Shown: positions 12,399-24,919 of the stretch, in pieces | How the letters are laid out: every line of letters starts with the position of its first letter | Position numbering within the stretch: the stretch's first letter is position 1 | Origin: Macrotrachela quadricornifera | Lineage: Eukaryota; Rotifera; Eurotatoria; Philodinida; Philodinidae | NCBI GenBank assembly: GCA_022393335.1 | Contig: JAJEKB010020275.1 | Coordinates: 398,156-462,155, forward strand | DNA: 64,000 bases | Direction: 5' to 3' | Notes under the pieces: generated by a model | Told to the model about the DNA's origin: nothing | Seen by the model: only the letters and a program-made list of their open reading frames with translations | Databases searched by the model: none | Program-made: the position numbers and the translations under genes

Positions 12399-14642
12399 TT
12401 AATTTGTAGCAAATGTAACTTCTTTAATAGAAGAACGTTTAGTTAATGATTCTTTTGGACGTAAAATACTTTTTGGTCTATCATTAAATCTTGGTGTATA
12501 TCGTGAATGATTATCATTTGTTAACATATTTGAATAATGATTAATTAGATTAATAACTTGTTTATTTGAATTAAGTTTTTCATTATTCCATGGTGAAATT
12601 CTTTCATGACATGTCCATGTTTTTTCTCGTCGTAATTTATTTTCTATAAATAAATGTTTATTATCTTCTTTTAATGATTTTAATGAAGAATTTCTTTCAT
12701 ATAATCGTTGTACAAGTTCCATCCATAATTGATAAGATGGTTTAAAATTTAATTTTTCTATATGAATATTTGTTGATAATGATAATGATTTTCGATCTTG
12801 ACTACGTGGTGAAAGTATAGCCGGTGTATAAGTACTTTCTTCTAATGTTTTCATATGATGATGATTACATAAAAGCATTTTACATTGATAAGGTGATTCA
12901 ACTCCATAAAAACATTTATAATTTGGAATACTAAATTAATAAATAAAAGAAAATTATATTTTTTTAAATTTTTATTGAAATTTTTAGTATCCTATATAGA
13001 ATAAGATCGATATATAATGTAGAATAAAGGAAGAAGCTTCAAAGATCAGTTGTTTTTATATTTTTCGCTAAGATTTTATTAATTTTTAACAAGAAATATT
13101 ATGTTGTAGTCGCTTATGTCTGTAAGTTTACTTGAAGATAAGTATGCAATTTTTTTCTCATGAGAAAAACAAGTTAGATATCTAAGGTTAGATTACCAAA
13201 CTACAAATCTTGAAATATTTTTTTTGGACTTAACAGAACTAAAATAAAAATTTCTCTTTAATTGATAATTCAATTTTAAATTCTCCTCAAGATTGATCTG
13301 ATGTTTCTTTGACTTAAATTCATTTCATGATAGTTCTAATGTATTACTCCGAGGAGTATAAAAAGAATAAGAAAAAAAGATATTTTTAACTCTAACTAGG
13401 AGATCGCATAACCTACTTAATACTACTATATATACCCAGTTTTTTTTGCTTTAATTCCGGTGATTTTATAGCAAATATATAATCCTCAAAGATCATCTGT
13501 AGACTATGGAACTTTAGATGTTCGGTTTATTCATACAAACAACAAAATTCATAAATTAAATTTGAAATATCGATAAAAACACAGATTATTAGTGAAATGC
13601 TAATTTGCACCTAAAAAGCATCCTATCTTTCCATTAGCAATCCTATTTTTATCATTTTAACATATTTCCTTTTTTAACTTAATGGTGATATTAAAGGTTG
13701 AAAGGTAGTTTTTTTTTATAACCAACATGGCATTTAGAACGAACACACTTTTTAAACATATCTCTGAGAAATCTCTAAAGGAAAATAAAAACATTTATTT
13801 ATTTTTAATACTATTGAACGATAAATATCGAAAATGAGACTAGTTTCTAATTGAAACTTGTTCCTTCAATACTATTAAATTTTTTGCTTATGTGAAAAGA
13901 TTATCATGAAGAGATGAAATTGGAAAAAAAGTCTGATGAGCTGATTTATGATCTTTTAATCTTTAATTTTTTTTGAATTTCTTTTTTGAAATAAATTTTA
14001 CTTTTTATCAATATGTTTGTTTCGTTTTGATGCTGAATTTCGTCTATGATAATAATATGTCCATTCATTTAATTTTGGACCAACAGTTTGTGCCCATTGT
14101 TGACATGTAAAATGATATTCATTATCTATTGCAAATGGTGATGCAGTTGTATAATCAAGTAAATAAATAGCATTATCAAAACGAAATAATTTTATAGCTA
14201 AAATTAAAGGTGTATAACCTAATTCTGTTTTACAATCAATTGAAAAATCCATTGTTTTTATTTCATGAATTATATCTGCAAGAATTGATGTTTGTGATGA
14301 TGCTGCTGCATGATGTAAAGTTGAATAACTTTCATTATCAATATGATTCCAATCAATAGATTTTGTTCGTAAAAAAAGTGGAATAAGTTTTGAACGATTA
14401 AGTAAACATGCATACATCATTGGTGTTTGTTGATGAAAATCAATTGCATTTATATCAGCATTATCTTGAAGAAGAAGACGAGCTACTCGATAACCATAAT
14501 TTTCTTGATCAGAAAGTACAGCTAAATGAAGTGGTGTTCGACCAAAACTATCTTTTTCATTTACATTACATCCAATTCGATTAATAAGTAAATTTAATTG
14601 AGACAAACGTCCATCTAAAATCACTTGATGAATAGACGCCAT
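12399..14642 (-). CDS. Ankyrin-repeat protein with C-terminal SILK/RVxF-type PP1-docking motifs
   Basis: Two exons, 14642-14002 and 12930-12399, give 390 aa. The reading frame of exon 1 appears to stop at a TAA just past 14002, but that TAA lies inside a GTAAAA splice donor. Splicing across about 1.07 kb to the acceptor at 12931 restores the frame exactly (phase 2). Ankyrin repeats fill about residues 1-190 (GRTPLHLAV at 34-42, TPMMYACL at 73-80, STLHHAAAS, LGYTPLILAI at 141-150). The rest is low-complexity and charged. The last 24 residues contain SILR (368-371) and KEVTF (383-387). These match the [GS]IL[RK] and [RK]xVxF docking motifs of protein phosphatase 1 regulators, in the usual order. 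The N-terminal layout recalls ANKRD34/63-type proteins, but I cannot fix orthology. Confidence 0.78.
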
Positions 14643-15474
14643 ATATAAATGTAGACAAATAAACGCCCTGGTAGCAACAATGTACAGCTGATTCGTGGTC
14701 TATATGACTTTTTCTGTGTTTAAAAAATAACAATACATATATAGGATTAATTTAATGGAGTCAAACAAAGAATTATCAACAACAAATTAAAGTTTATTTA
14801 TTTTTTATTTCAAGACAAAATTACATCGCCACCATATATATATTTATTGACATATGATATCGATCATTAACTTCTGATATATGACTCTTCCCTTTCATCT
14901 AGATCAATAAGCAATTATTAGTTCAGTTTGTCCTTTACATCTACACATATGTTTAAATCGATATATTGATAGAAACCAAGAACAATAAAAATAACACTTT
15001 CTCTATTAAAGTTTATGTTCTATTATAGATATGATCCCCCCCTCTCTCTCTCTATCATATGCTGATTTGATTCTAGTTGTTGCCATTTTTTTTTATTCAT
15101 ATTTCTTGAGGCATCTTTTTTAACTTCTCACTTTTAGACACGAACATCTTCCCTTTTTTGTTGGAAGAAAAAAAAGAAACATTGCATGTGCTTTTTCTTT
15201 CTTCTTTTCTTTTGATGCAAACACAATGTTCGTTATAATAACAGCGTTAGCATTGACTACTGTCATATGTGTTATTTCATTTTTGCAATTAAAAAAAAAA
15301 GTTCGACAGACTGAAGAACAATTTTCTTTCCTTTTTTTTTTCTCTTGTGCTATTAAACAAGGCAATACTTAAGCAACAACAACAACAACAACGATCTCTG
15401 CATGACAAGAGACATAAATTTCATCTAGTGTTTCTTAAAAATGTAACATTTTCGTATTATTTTTTTGTTTCATC
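14643..15474. other. Divergent intergenic spacer
   Basis: This lies between the heads of the ankyrin gene (-) and a calcium-sensor gene (+). It contains a CT-rich run near 15040 and a CAA repeat near 15375, with no supported coding exon. It is likely a shared promoter region. Confidence 0.45.
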
Positions 15475-16431
15475 ATGTTTACACTTTTACCATCATTGTA
15501 TCTTATTGGTGTTCGTTGTTTTCAACATTGGAATAATTCTTATTATAATGAATCAAATAAAAAAGAATTAATTGAAATTAATAATAAAACTAATAATCCA
15601 ATAACTTCTGTTCAACAAGACACATCATCTTCAAATATAAAAGTTAAATCTCGTAAAAAAAAACCTCATTATCGACGACGTACAATATCGTTAAGTGGAC
15701 TTACTCAAGATGATATTGCCTATTTAATGAAACGAACAGGACTTACTGAAGACGACATACTTTTATGGTATAGAGAATTTCTTGTATGTATACAATTTTT
15801 AATTAATTATATAAAAATGTTAAACTATTTTTTTTTATTATTAGAATGATTGTCCAGATGGAAAACTTGCAAAAGATAAATTTATTAATATTTATCAACA
15901 ATTTTATAAAAGAGGTCATGTTAATAAATTTTGTGAACATGCATTTCAATTATTTGATAAAGATCGTTCAGGATTTATGGGTAAAATTTTCTTAAATAAT
16001 TAAGAAAAATAAAATAAAAAAATATTTCTTTAATAGATTTTATGGAATTTCTTCTTGCTGTTAGTTTAACATCAACAAATGATCCCGTACGAAAAATTGA
16101 CCTATTTTTTGCTATGTATGATATTGATCATAATGGTCTTATTGATGAAAATGAAACGAGATCTTTTGTTGAAGTATGTCTTTATTCATTGTAAATAATC
16201 TTATTATTCAAAAGAAATTTTTTTTATTTTCTCTTTTAGTCAATATATGAATTATTAGGTATTGATATAAGTGATCCATCAAGAATTGATACAAAAGTTC
16301 ATAATATATTTTCTAAAGCTGAATGTGATCAATCAGGTCATTTAACAAAAGATCAATTTGCAACCGCTTGCCAAAATGATCGATATATACGGAAACTTTT
16401 AATACCAAATACAAAATTATCTAATAATTAA
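15475..16431 (+). CDS. Neuronal-calcium-sensor-like EF-hand protein with basic N-terminal extension
   Basis: Four exons: 15475-15783, 15845-15980, 16037-16173 and 16240-16431, giving 257 aa. NCS hallmarks are present: a degenerate first EF-hand with the NDCPDG motif (104-109), EF2 loop at 141-152 (DKDRSGFMDFME) and EF3 loop at 177-188 (DIDHNGLIDENE). The EF4 loop near 222-233 starts with Glu and ends with Gln, so it probably binds calcium weakly. About 90 residues precede the first EF-hand, including a basic stretch (KSRKKKPHYRRR). The protein starts MFTLL, so the Gly2 needed for the family's N-myristoylation is absent. The long N-terminus recalls KChIP-type members, but the subfamily is uncertain. 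It converges with a second NCS gene 1 kb downstream. Confidence 0.82.
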
Positions 16432-17469
16432 GAAAAATAATTTCTTTTTTTTTTTAACATATATATTTTATATATGGATCATATCAATTAAAGTAATTTA
16501 TATTATCCAATTATATAATAAATATAAGGATATATTAATACTAGTCAAGAGAGACATTTGATCTCTTGTTTTTCATTTCATGGAATTATAATATTAACTT
16601 CTATCATATTTTTAATATTTTTCTTTGATTTGTGTTTAAATCTGTATGTAGATGATGTTGACTAACCCACTTCTAATAAAATTTAAACAAGTAGCAAAAA
16701 AAAAAAATCAAAATTGTTTTTTTTAAAATTTCAAGTTTTTCGTTTGAAAACGAGATATTCTCAAAAGAATTTAAAGTAATTTTGCATGTTACCTTTGAAA
16801 CCTGATAAGTTCATTCACTCAAAGATCAAATTATTTTCTTTTTAATATTTATTCAAGATGTTATTCACACTCTTCTTTTCAATTTCTTTTTTTTCAATCA
16901 TACACATTGTTAGAATGATGCATCTAATCTTAAATTTTAATTTATATTTTGAAGAAAATAGAAGAATTGAGATTCTATTAAAATAAATTTATATAATATA
17001 ATAGGATCTACTCTTCAATTCACATTTGATACAAACATTAAATGTCAGATGTTTTACTGAAAAATTCACTCATGTGTACGTTATTATGCTAACAATTTGC
17101 TGTTACGTATAGTACCTGGTCCTTGAATTAACATCCGTCAATTAGTTATAAAGTATTCCAACAATGACAGGAGGAGATAGTCTATTTAAACATAAAAAGA
17201 AATAAAGCATAATGATAAACTTATTTTTCATAGTTCATTTTTACTCTTTTAAATTCTTAATAGAAAAAATATTAATATATATATATATATATATATTATT
17301 TAAAACAAATGCAAATAAATGAATGTTTTATCGAATAAATGTATATATTTTTTTTATCTTATTTTTATATTAGTATACTTATAAGAACAAAGAAAAAGAC
17401 AAAAAAAAAAGAAGAAGAAAAGAAATAGAGTATAATAAGGAATACATTAAATAAATATATAAAGTTAAT
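16432..17469. other. Convergent 3' flanks of two calcium-sensor genes
   Basis: AT-rich sequence between two stop codons with no supported exon. It contains a (TA)n run near 17275-17295. Both 3' UTRs and poly(A) sites should lie here. Confidence 0.5.
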
Positions 17470-18564
17470 TCACGAAGCTGTTGGTGCAAGCAATCGTCTT
17501 AAATGATCATCTTGTAAACAACCAGTAATAAATTCTTCTTTAGATAATTTTCCATCACCATTTTCATCCATTTTTTGAAATATTTGATCAACTTTTGATT
17601 CTGGTCCATTTGAACTTGATCTTTCTTCACCAAGTAGATCAAAAATAGCCTTAAGAAAAACAAAAAAAAGGAAAGATTAAAATCAAAAAATTTTTTCTTA
17701 TAATTTTTAAAATTAAATTCTTACATCCATGATTTTCTTCATTTCTTTTTTATCAATAAAACCATTACGATCAATATCTAATTAAAAATAAAAATATAAA
17801 ATAGTTGATATTCTAAACATAAATATATTAAAATATATAAACATACCATACATTGAAAATGCCCATTCTAATTTTTTCTTTGGTTCTTGTTGTGCAGTTA
17901 TTGAAATTGCAATTAAAAATTCACGAAAATCTAAATACAAAAAATTTTTTAAATGATATATATATAAGAAAATTATTTTCTATACCAATATGACCAGAAT
18001 TATCACTGTCAAATGTACGAAAAACATATTCACAAAATTTTTCAGCTTTTCCACTTGGATAAAATTGTTTATAAACATCGACAAATTTTTTTTTATTTAA
18101 TTTTCCAGTTGGACAATCTTTCTATAATATCAAAAAAAAAGATTAAAATTTATTCTAATATATATCTCAATCTTTTTAGTCTCATTTTTTATATAAAAAT
18201 CATAATATTCAATACGATTAGTCTTTTTTTTTATATTTATAGTAAAGAGCAATTGAGATATATCACTTGACAAAAGATGATTTTGATCGAAAGACATCAT
18301 CAATTCAGTTCAGAATCATTTCTTTTCTTTTATGATGTACTCATATCTAATGAAACTAGAATGTTTTAATATAATCATGTATATTAAATATTATTAGATA
18401 CGATAGATAATTTCTTTATTGTTTAAACTTACCAAGAAACCTTCATGCCATTGACGTACTTGTGCTGGTGTAAAACCAGATATAGATGATAATTCACTAA
18501 TATTTTCATCTGTAAGTGACTTCCCTAATTTAAGTCGTTGTCCACTATTATTATTATTACCCAT
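17470..18564 (-). CDS. Hippocalcin/neurocalcin-like neuronal calcium sensor
   Basis: Five exons on the minus strand: 18564-18433, 18121-17986, 17930-17847, 17777-17725 and 17649-17470, giving 194 aa, the family's usual length. Residue 2 is Gly (MGNNNNSG), so N-myristoylation is possible, although Ser is at position 7 rather than the usual 6. EF1 is the inactive KDCPTG type (45-50). EF2 (82-93, [12 protein letters not shown]), EF3 (118-129, [12 protein letters not shown]) and EF4 (163-174, [12 protein letters not shown]) carry all expected Ca2+ ligands. FRTFD, DFREF and WAFSMYD resemble hippocalcin/neurocalcin more than NCS-1. The family undergoes a calcium-myristoyl switch at membranes and modulates channels, kinases or cyclases in neurons. 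Confidence 0.88.
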
Positions 18565-21500
18565 TATTGAAAATTTTTATTGAAAAATCAAACTTCAAAA
18601 TAGAATCTATAAAAAATGTATAGATATAAGTAAATGATTATTCTCGGAGATAATTGACAATGTTTTCTTTAGCATTCTCACATAACAAATGAAAGACGAA
18701 TGAGTCCTAAAAAAAAACGAGAAAAATAAAGAAAAAAAAAGAAAAAAGAGAATGATAAAGAAAAGGATATAAAATATAGAGAGAAAAAAAGAAACGAGAC
18801 AAGAAAAATACTACTTCAAGTCTTTTCTCATATATCATCGTCTTTCGTTGACTACTAATTGTACATAAATGCAATCGTGTCGAAATAATTAGTTAGTTCG
18901 GATTTGTATTTGTTCGATAATCAAAGAGATTAAGTAAAAAAAATACCGATGATAGATAATAAAGCTTTTTTTGTATATATGAATAGAAGTAAAAGAAAGC
19001 AATCATAGACGAACTAAATAGAAATTATAACTATCAATCTGTTTGGAGAAGAATACTTTTCATATGTATATTAACAATACAGTACAACTAAGCATGCATA
19101 GATACATATTTTTTCTTTCAGAGTACATTTTATATAACTACCTTAATATTTGATTATAACCAAGACGAATGAAGAAAAAAATATTTAGAAAGAAAACGAG
19201 TATAGAACAATAGCTACACTTTGATTGGTCTCTGTGTTACGATTCGCTTCATTGATTCTCATTTATCATCCTCACTTTTTAGACCAATATACGCACACAA
19301 TATATTTCATCAAGAAAAAAAAAAGAAAAATAAAACGATCTTATTATTATTACCCATTATGTGATGTCAAGTAATCAGCTGTGTCATAAAGCATCAATAG
19401 ATACATATTTAAACATTAGTTTTATTAGGATTAATATAAAAATATGATGCCATAATTTATAACTTAATCTGAATAATATATGCATTATTTGCAATAAAAG
19501 AAATATTAAAAATTATTATTTATTACTTTAATTTAGATAGAAAAAAAAATAACGGATAAATGATTTAATAAACTCAAAAGTTGTTATACATATAATAATT
19601 TGATATATATCAAGAAAAAAAAAATTATGTCTATAATATGATGAAAAATAAAGACTAACACAAATATCAATAACATGTTTACTTAATAGTATCTAACGTG
19701 CGTTTTCTTCCGTTTTTTTGTAACTACGAATAAATATGACGTGTTCTTATCGCGCATTTAATATCAATCATATTATTAATGAAAAGGATTTCGATACGCA
19801 TAATAGTGAGTAGTCGATATATTTATATTGTGACCTTATTCTACAAATAATAAAACCTGATTTTTTTTAATTTAAAAAAGAAACAAGACAATGATATGTA
19901 TAATTGTGTCTCTAGTGTGTATTTGCTAACTTAAAATTAGTATTTAGATCGAATCTTATGTTCATTTGTGTGTCAATATTCCTATTATTTCTTTTTGTTT
20001 TGCTCAATAACAATAAACTATTAGTACAAAAAGGATTTATTCGAGCGGATAACTTACTAAAAATATGATAGAATTTAGAAAAGCATTATTGACTATGATA
20101 AAGTTAAAGTGAATTAAATATGAAAAGCTTTTTTATTCTTATAGTCTTTTTTTAGAAGGACAATACTCATTTTTATCGATTGCATCGATCTGAAAATAAT
20201 CAACACATGATGAATGTCATTTTTATAATATGGATATGGCCAGTCGTGTTGATAATCCGTTTTAATACAGTCGTATTGTACAGATAAAATGTACTATTGT
20301 TCGGATCATAGAAGAGTAGATCCTTGCTAATCTTAGATTGACCCGAATAACATCATGTTTCATCCTTACAATAGTAGAAAAAAATCTACTATTGTGAGGA
20401 TGAAACATGATGTTATTCGGTCCAATCTAGGATTAGCAAGGATCCTCTCTTCTATGATCCGGACAATAGTACGTTTTATCCTTACAATATGACTGTATTA
20501 AAATGGGGTATCAACATAACTGGCCATGCCCATATATATTATTAATAGAATCTATCATATTATTGATTCTAAACGAAAATTTTAATGATTGTTTTAAATT
20601 GATAATAATATGCGTATTTATGAAATATTTGTGAATGAAATATTATTTACTAGTAAGATGAAGATATATGTTGAACAATTTTTATTTAAAATGACAATTT
20701 TTAATTGAATCTTTAGAACAATATTTTACAGCGATTTATTTTAATTGCTTCAATTATTTGAATCATTTTGATCTTTAATAGTCGTGTAGTAAATATTTAT
20801 TTTCACATATATGTATATATTATATAGAGAAATCGAATGATATTGAGTTCAGTGATCATGGAAATTATGAGACTGATTCGTCCCTTTCAAGTTATTAATC
20901 ATTAAATATAGCAATCAGTCTCTCTTTTTTTCCTGGAAATTAAATAAAAGAAACTTTGGAATACGTTAAGACCATTTTGTTGATCAATTATTGGGTCATT
21001 GAAAACAATAATTCCAAAATAATTATCCAATAATTGTTAATATCATAGTAGAACTATACATTTTAATGATGTACATATAGTTTTTTAAAAATGAGTAAAT
21101 CATTTAAAGATTATTGAAAAATATATTAAAACCTACATATCATTGATACTTTACATAATTATTGTTCAGTCAAGTTCACATTAAGTTTTAGATCTAACAG
21201 AAAATCTCTAGAATACTATGACTTATATTTAGATCATAATTAGACATTAATTTTATCTAAAAAGAATGCCTCATAAAACATTAATTAAAAGTTTTGGAAA
21301 TCATAATATATGTCAGGTTCAGAGATCGAAATAGAATCAAATAAAAATGTTTATATTTACTATATTCTCTGATCTTCACAAATCGATGCAAGAAGAAAAA
21401 AGGCAAATGTAATTGTAAAAAAAAAACAAAAGGAATGTACAAATATTCATTTACATTGATTGCATGTAGATCACGTGATATTTGACACAACAGCAGAATA

Positions 21501-24500
21501 GTAATTCATTTCTTTAAATTTCAGTTTTTAACGATGAATTGTAATAGTCGTGACAAATACCAGTAAAAGTATTTTATACTAAAAGACTATTTTTAAAGAA
21601 GTTTGAAGTCCCATATATAACGATAAAATTCAGACTAATTATGTTAACATAGTAATGTTAGACACAATTGATAATTGAATAATGAAGTTAGTCGTGTAGA
21701 AAAAGAAGAATAGCAGTTTACACACAATGAGCAACATCTTATAATCGTTGTCAATAGTAATTTTAAGTGTGAACATATAATTAAATGACACAGGCGTATA
21801 ATACAATATAGACATTTTTTATTTTATTCAACTTTTATGAACCTCATGTTTATATATATATAGATATATATTCTTAATAATCTGTTAGAGCAATAATCCT
21901 AAAAATAAATGCAAGCTTATAATAATATGTATGTCAATGATGGGATCGGTTCGGTTTGAGATAAGGAAAATCGATTTTTATATCTATTACTCTTAAATCA
22001 TAAAGATGAACCAAATCAACTCCGCATAAAGTTAAGAATGTTCTCCATGCATATTTTTCCTAGTGTTCGAGTTTCTTTGTTCTAAAATAAATCTTCTAAG
22101 ACATATTCTTAGTTTATAGTCTGAGTCAGTTCGTTAATCCTAACATGATCGACAATATTACGTTAATCTATTAATTGAAAGTATTTCTTGAAAAGCATAT
22201 TCAACTAGAGTAGCATAGCATACTGAAGAAATTATAAAGAAAATATTATATAATTCACATTCAATGCTATTAATTGTTTATTTACAATCAAAAGCATTAG
22301 AGGCAAATATATTTTTTTGACTAACACGCTGCCTTTTTACGATATATTGAAATAGATACTTTAATTTTTTTTAAGGATTATACCAAGACTAGTGCATCAG
22401 AAGACAAAACAACACTCTAAGATTACATTTCTTCATGAACAAGCTCTACAATAATAATTACTCCTTTAAGCCTACTCCTCTCCTAAAAAAATGTCAAATT
22501 TCGTCAGAAAAACGAAATTTGAGATAAATGCATAGCTGAATACCATCAAGCCTGAACATTAAGAATAGCCATGATTTTGAGGTTTACCTATTTTTTTCAA
22601 AAACTGAAATTTAAAAAAAAAAGTTTTTGTAGAAAAACTCCTTTTTTCATTAAAATATTTTTTTTTGAACGTAACAGATGACCAGATGGTTTAGTTTATA
22701 CTATTCCGATAATTAGTGTCAAAGTTGTAAAAATATTTGTATTACTTGAAGTACAGATCATAACAGCGCCAGATTTAACTTTCAATATTCAGGATTGAAG
22801 AGACATTTGGAAGTAAATGTAACTTAGAATCGGACAAAAAGGAAAAATCTCGCTTTTTTCAGACTACTATTATTCGAATGTTGTCTTAGATGTGCATGAA
22901 TCTATGTAAATCGATAAAAATCTTTAAAAAATACAATCATACAGTCCAACGATTGACGACCTGTTAACTTTTTAAGTTTTCGCAAATCAAAAAATTTAGT
23001 TTAAAAGAAAAACAAATTTGTGAGGCAAGAAGTAAAGTATAAGTTAGATTTTGATATTTTTTAAATATCTCAAAATTAGACTATAGGAAACTGCTTCAAT
23101 CTAATTCATCTGTGACATAAATATATCAAAGGATATTTCAAACAAGTAGCCGAAAGTTAAAATCCTTACTGGGTTATTATAAGTTTTCAGCTTTTTTAAT
23201 TAGATCGGTTCGATTCGATTCCAAAAAAATGGCACCAAATCCCATCACTAATTTCACTTCTTTCCATAATGTGAGCATTTTCCATTTTGCAGTCATTTTT
23301 TTTCTTTCTTCCTGAATTTTACTTTGTGAGCATTTTTTTTCTACAATTAAGAAAAAACACCTGCAATTAAGAAGACACGATCTTACTCGATGTCGATGCT
23401 GTTTCTTTATCAAACAAATAAGTCATTTCTAATATATTTTTAGATCAAAACAATTTACCTGTTGTCGTTGTACTTAAATTAGATCAAAAACTTGAATATG
23501 AATAAGAAAATGATCGGAAGATATGAACAGAGATAGATGATCAATTCAATCAAATCTCTCATTTGTAATGCTTGATAGAGTGCTTGTATCTAGTTAAAAA
23601 AGAAATCATTTTGTTTTCGTGTCTATGACAATGAAATCGATCCGATACAGACGGTTTGCATTGGTAATACTGATAGCAACCGCAGTTCCAACACTTCTCT
23701 CTAATAAAAGTAGTAGCAACGCTGAGAAGACAAATCTAAATTATTTCGAATGAGAAATAGTCTACATTGTTTCACTAGAAACAATCAAAAGAAGAGGATT
23801 TTTCTTTGTTTTTTAAACTAACTTGTCAATCGATGGAATACTTTCCATAGTAGAAAGATTACTTCGATACAAATCTCTCATTTTCAAATCGATCGTTTTT
23901 AACGTCGTCTTCTGTCGAACGAAACGAATCGATAAAAATTCTTCCCGTGGAACATTACTACTCATTTCAATGATTCCTTCTATTTTTCTCTCCTCTATTT
24001 TCAAATTTTGTTTCTTTCCAAATAAAATCAAAAGAAAAAACAAATTGCGTTGTTGTTTTACACGTCGAATTGAAAAGCAAAGGATAATGGTATTTCCTTC
24101 TGTAAAAATCCATCATTTCCATCTTTAATCATTAATCTACTCATTTTCTCTGGATAGAAATCATATAAAAATTTGTCTTATTACTATAGTTTCTTTTCTA
24201 TCAAAGAATGAAAATATTTCTTATGTCTTCTAAATCAACTTCAACTCGTCGAAGTGAGCATGTCTTTTATTTTCTTTTTCTGATTCGGTATGATACGATC
24301 TTGATATGTTTTTTTGTATAGATGAGACAAATAGCATCTCCAAAACTTTTCTCATTTTTTCAAATTTATTTTTATTTTTGCTAGTTAAACACTTTCAAGG
24401 AGAGCTGAAAATGAGTGAAAGATAGGAAGCGAGTCCCACAAAAAGCATTTTTAACTGAAGAGAAAAAAATGGCATATCTTCATGAGACATTTTAGTAAAT

Positions 24501-24919
24501 CAACTGATTGTTTTCTCAGTGAGAAAAACATTTTCAAGATTGCACATTTAAAAAGACATCCATAAAAACACTTTTTGTTAATTCTTGCGCCCAGAACAAA
24601 TCATTCGAGTATCATATTCATTATGAAATAGTAGTATCTTCGAAAAATTTCTATCGAATATATTCTCTGAAATAAATCAATTTCTAAGTCTGATTCGATT
24701 GAAATATAAAATTTGATCTGAAAGAATATTTGTTCAAATAAGATTGATCCTGTTTCATTGTCATCTAGTGAAGCATTGTTAGACATTTTCAGAAGAGAGT
24801 ATCTTCATCTTTTAGATATTTCCGATCAAAACATTGTTTAAAAAGAAAAGAAAATCGAGATGAATGATGTTTATTTTTGTGATCGGAAGTAGAACAAAGG
24901 AAACAATTGAAGATTGAAA
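18565..24919. other. 6.3-kb gene-poor region
   Basis: Apart from the hairpin element at 20229-20534, no confident gene was found. Between 23.1 and 24.8 kb on the minus strand, short frames (23413-23177, 24043-23813, 24786-24601) stand out by lower AT content. They have no recognisable domain and could not be joined by convincing splice sites. They may be decayed genes or repeats. Confidence 0.4.
20229..20534. mobile_element. Near-perfect fold-back (hairpin) element
   Basis: Two arms of about 150 bp are reverse complements with only scattered mismatches. They meet at an A-run of six or seven bases around 20378-20384. The outer ends pair TATGGATATGGCC with GGCCATGCCCATA. There is no coding capacity. 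This is a fold-back MITE or a recent inverted duplication. Confidence 0.85.
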
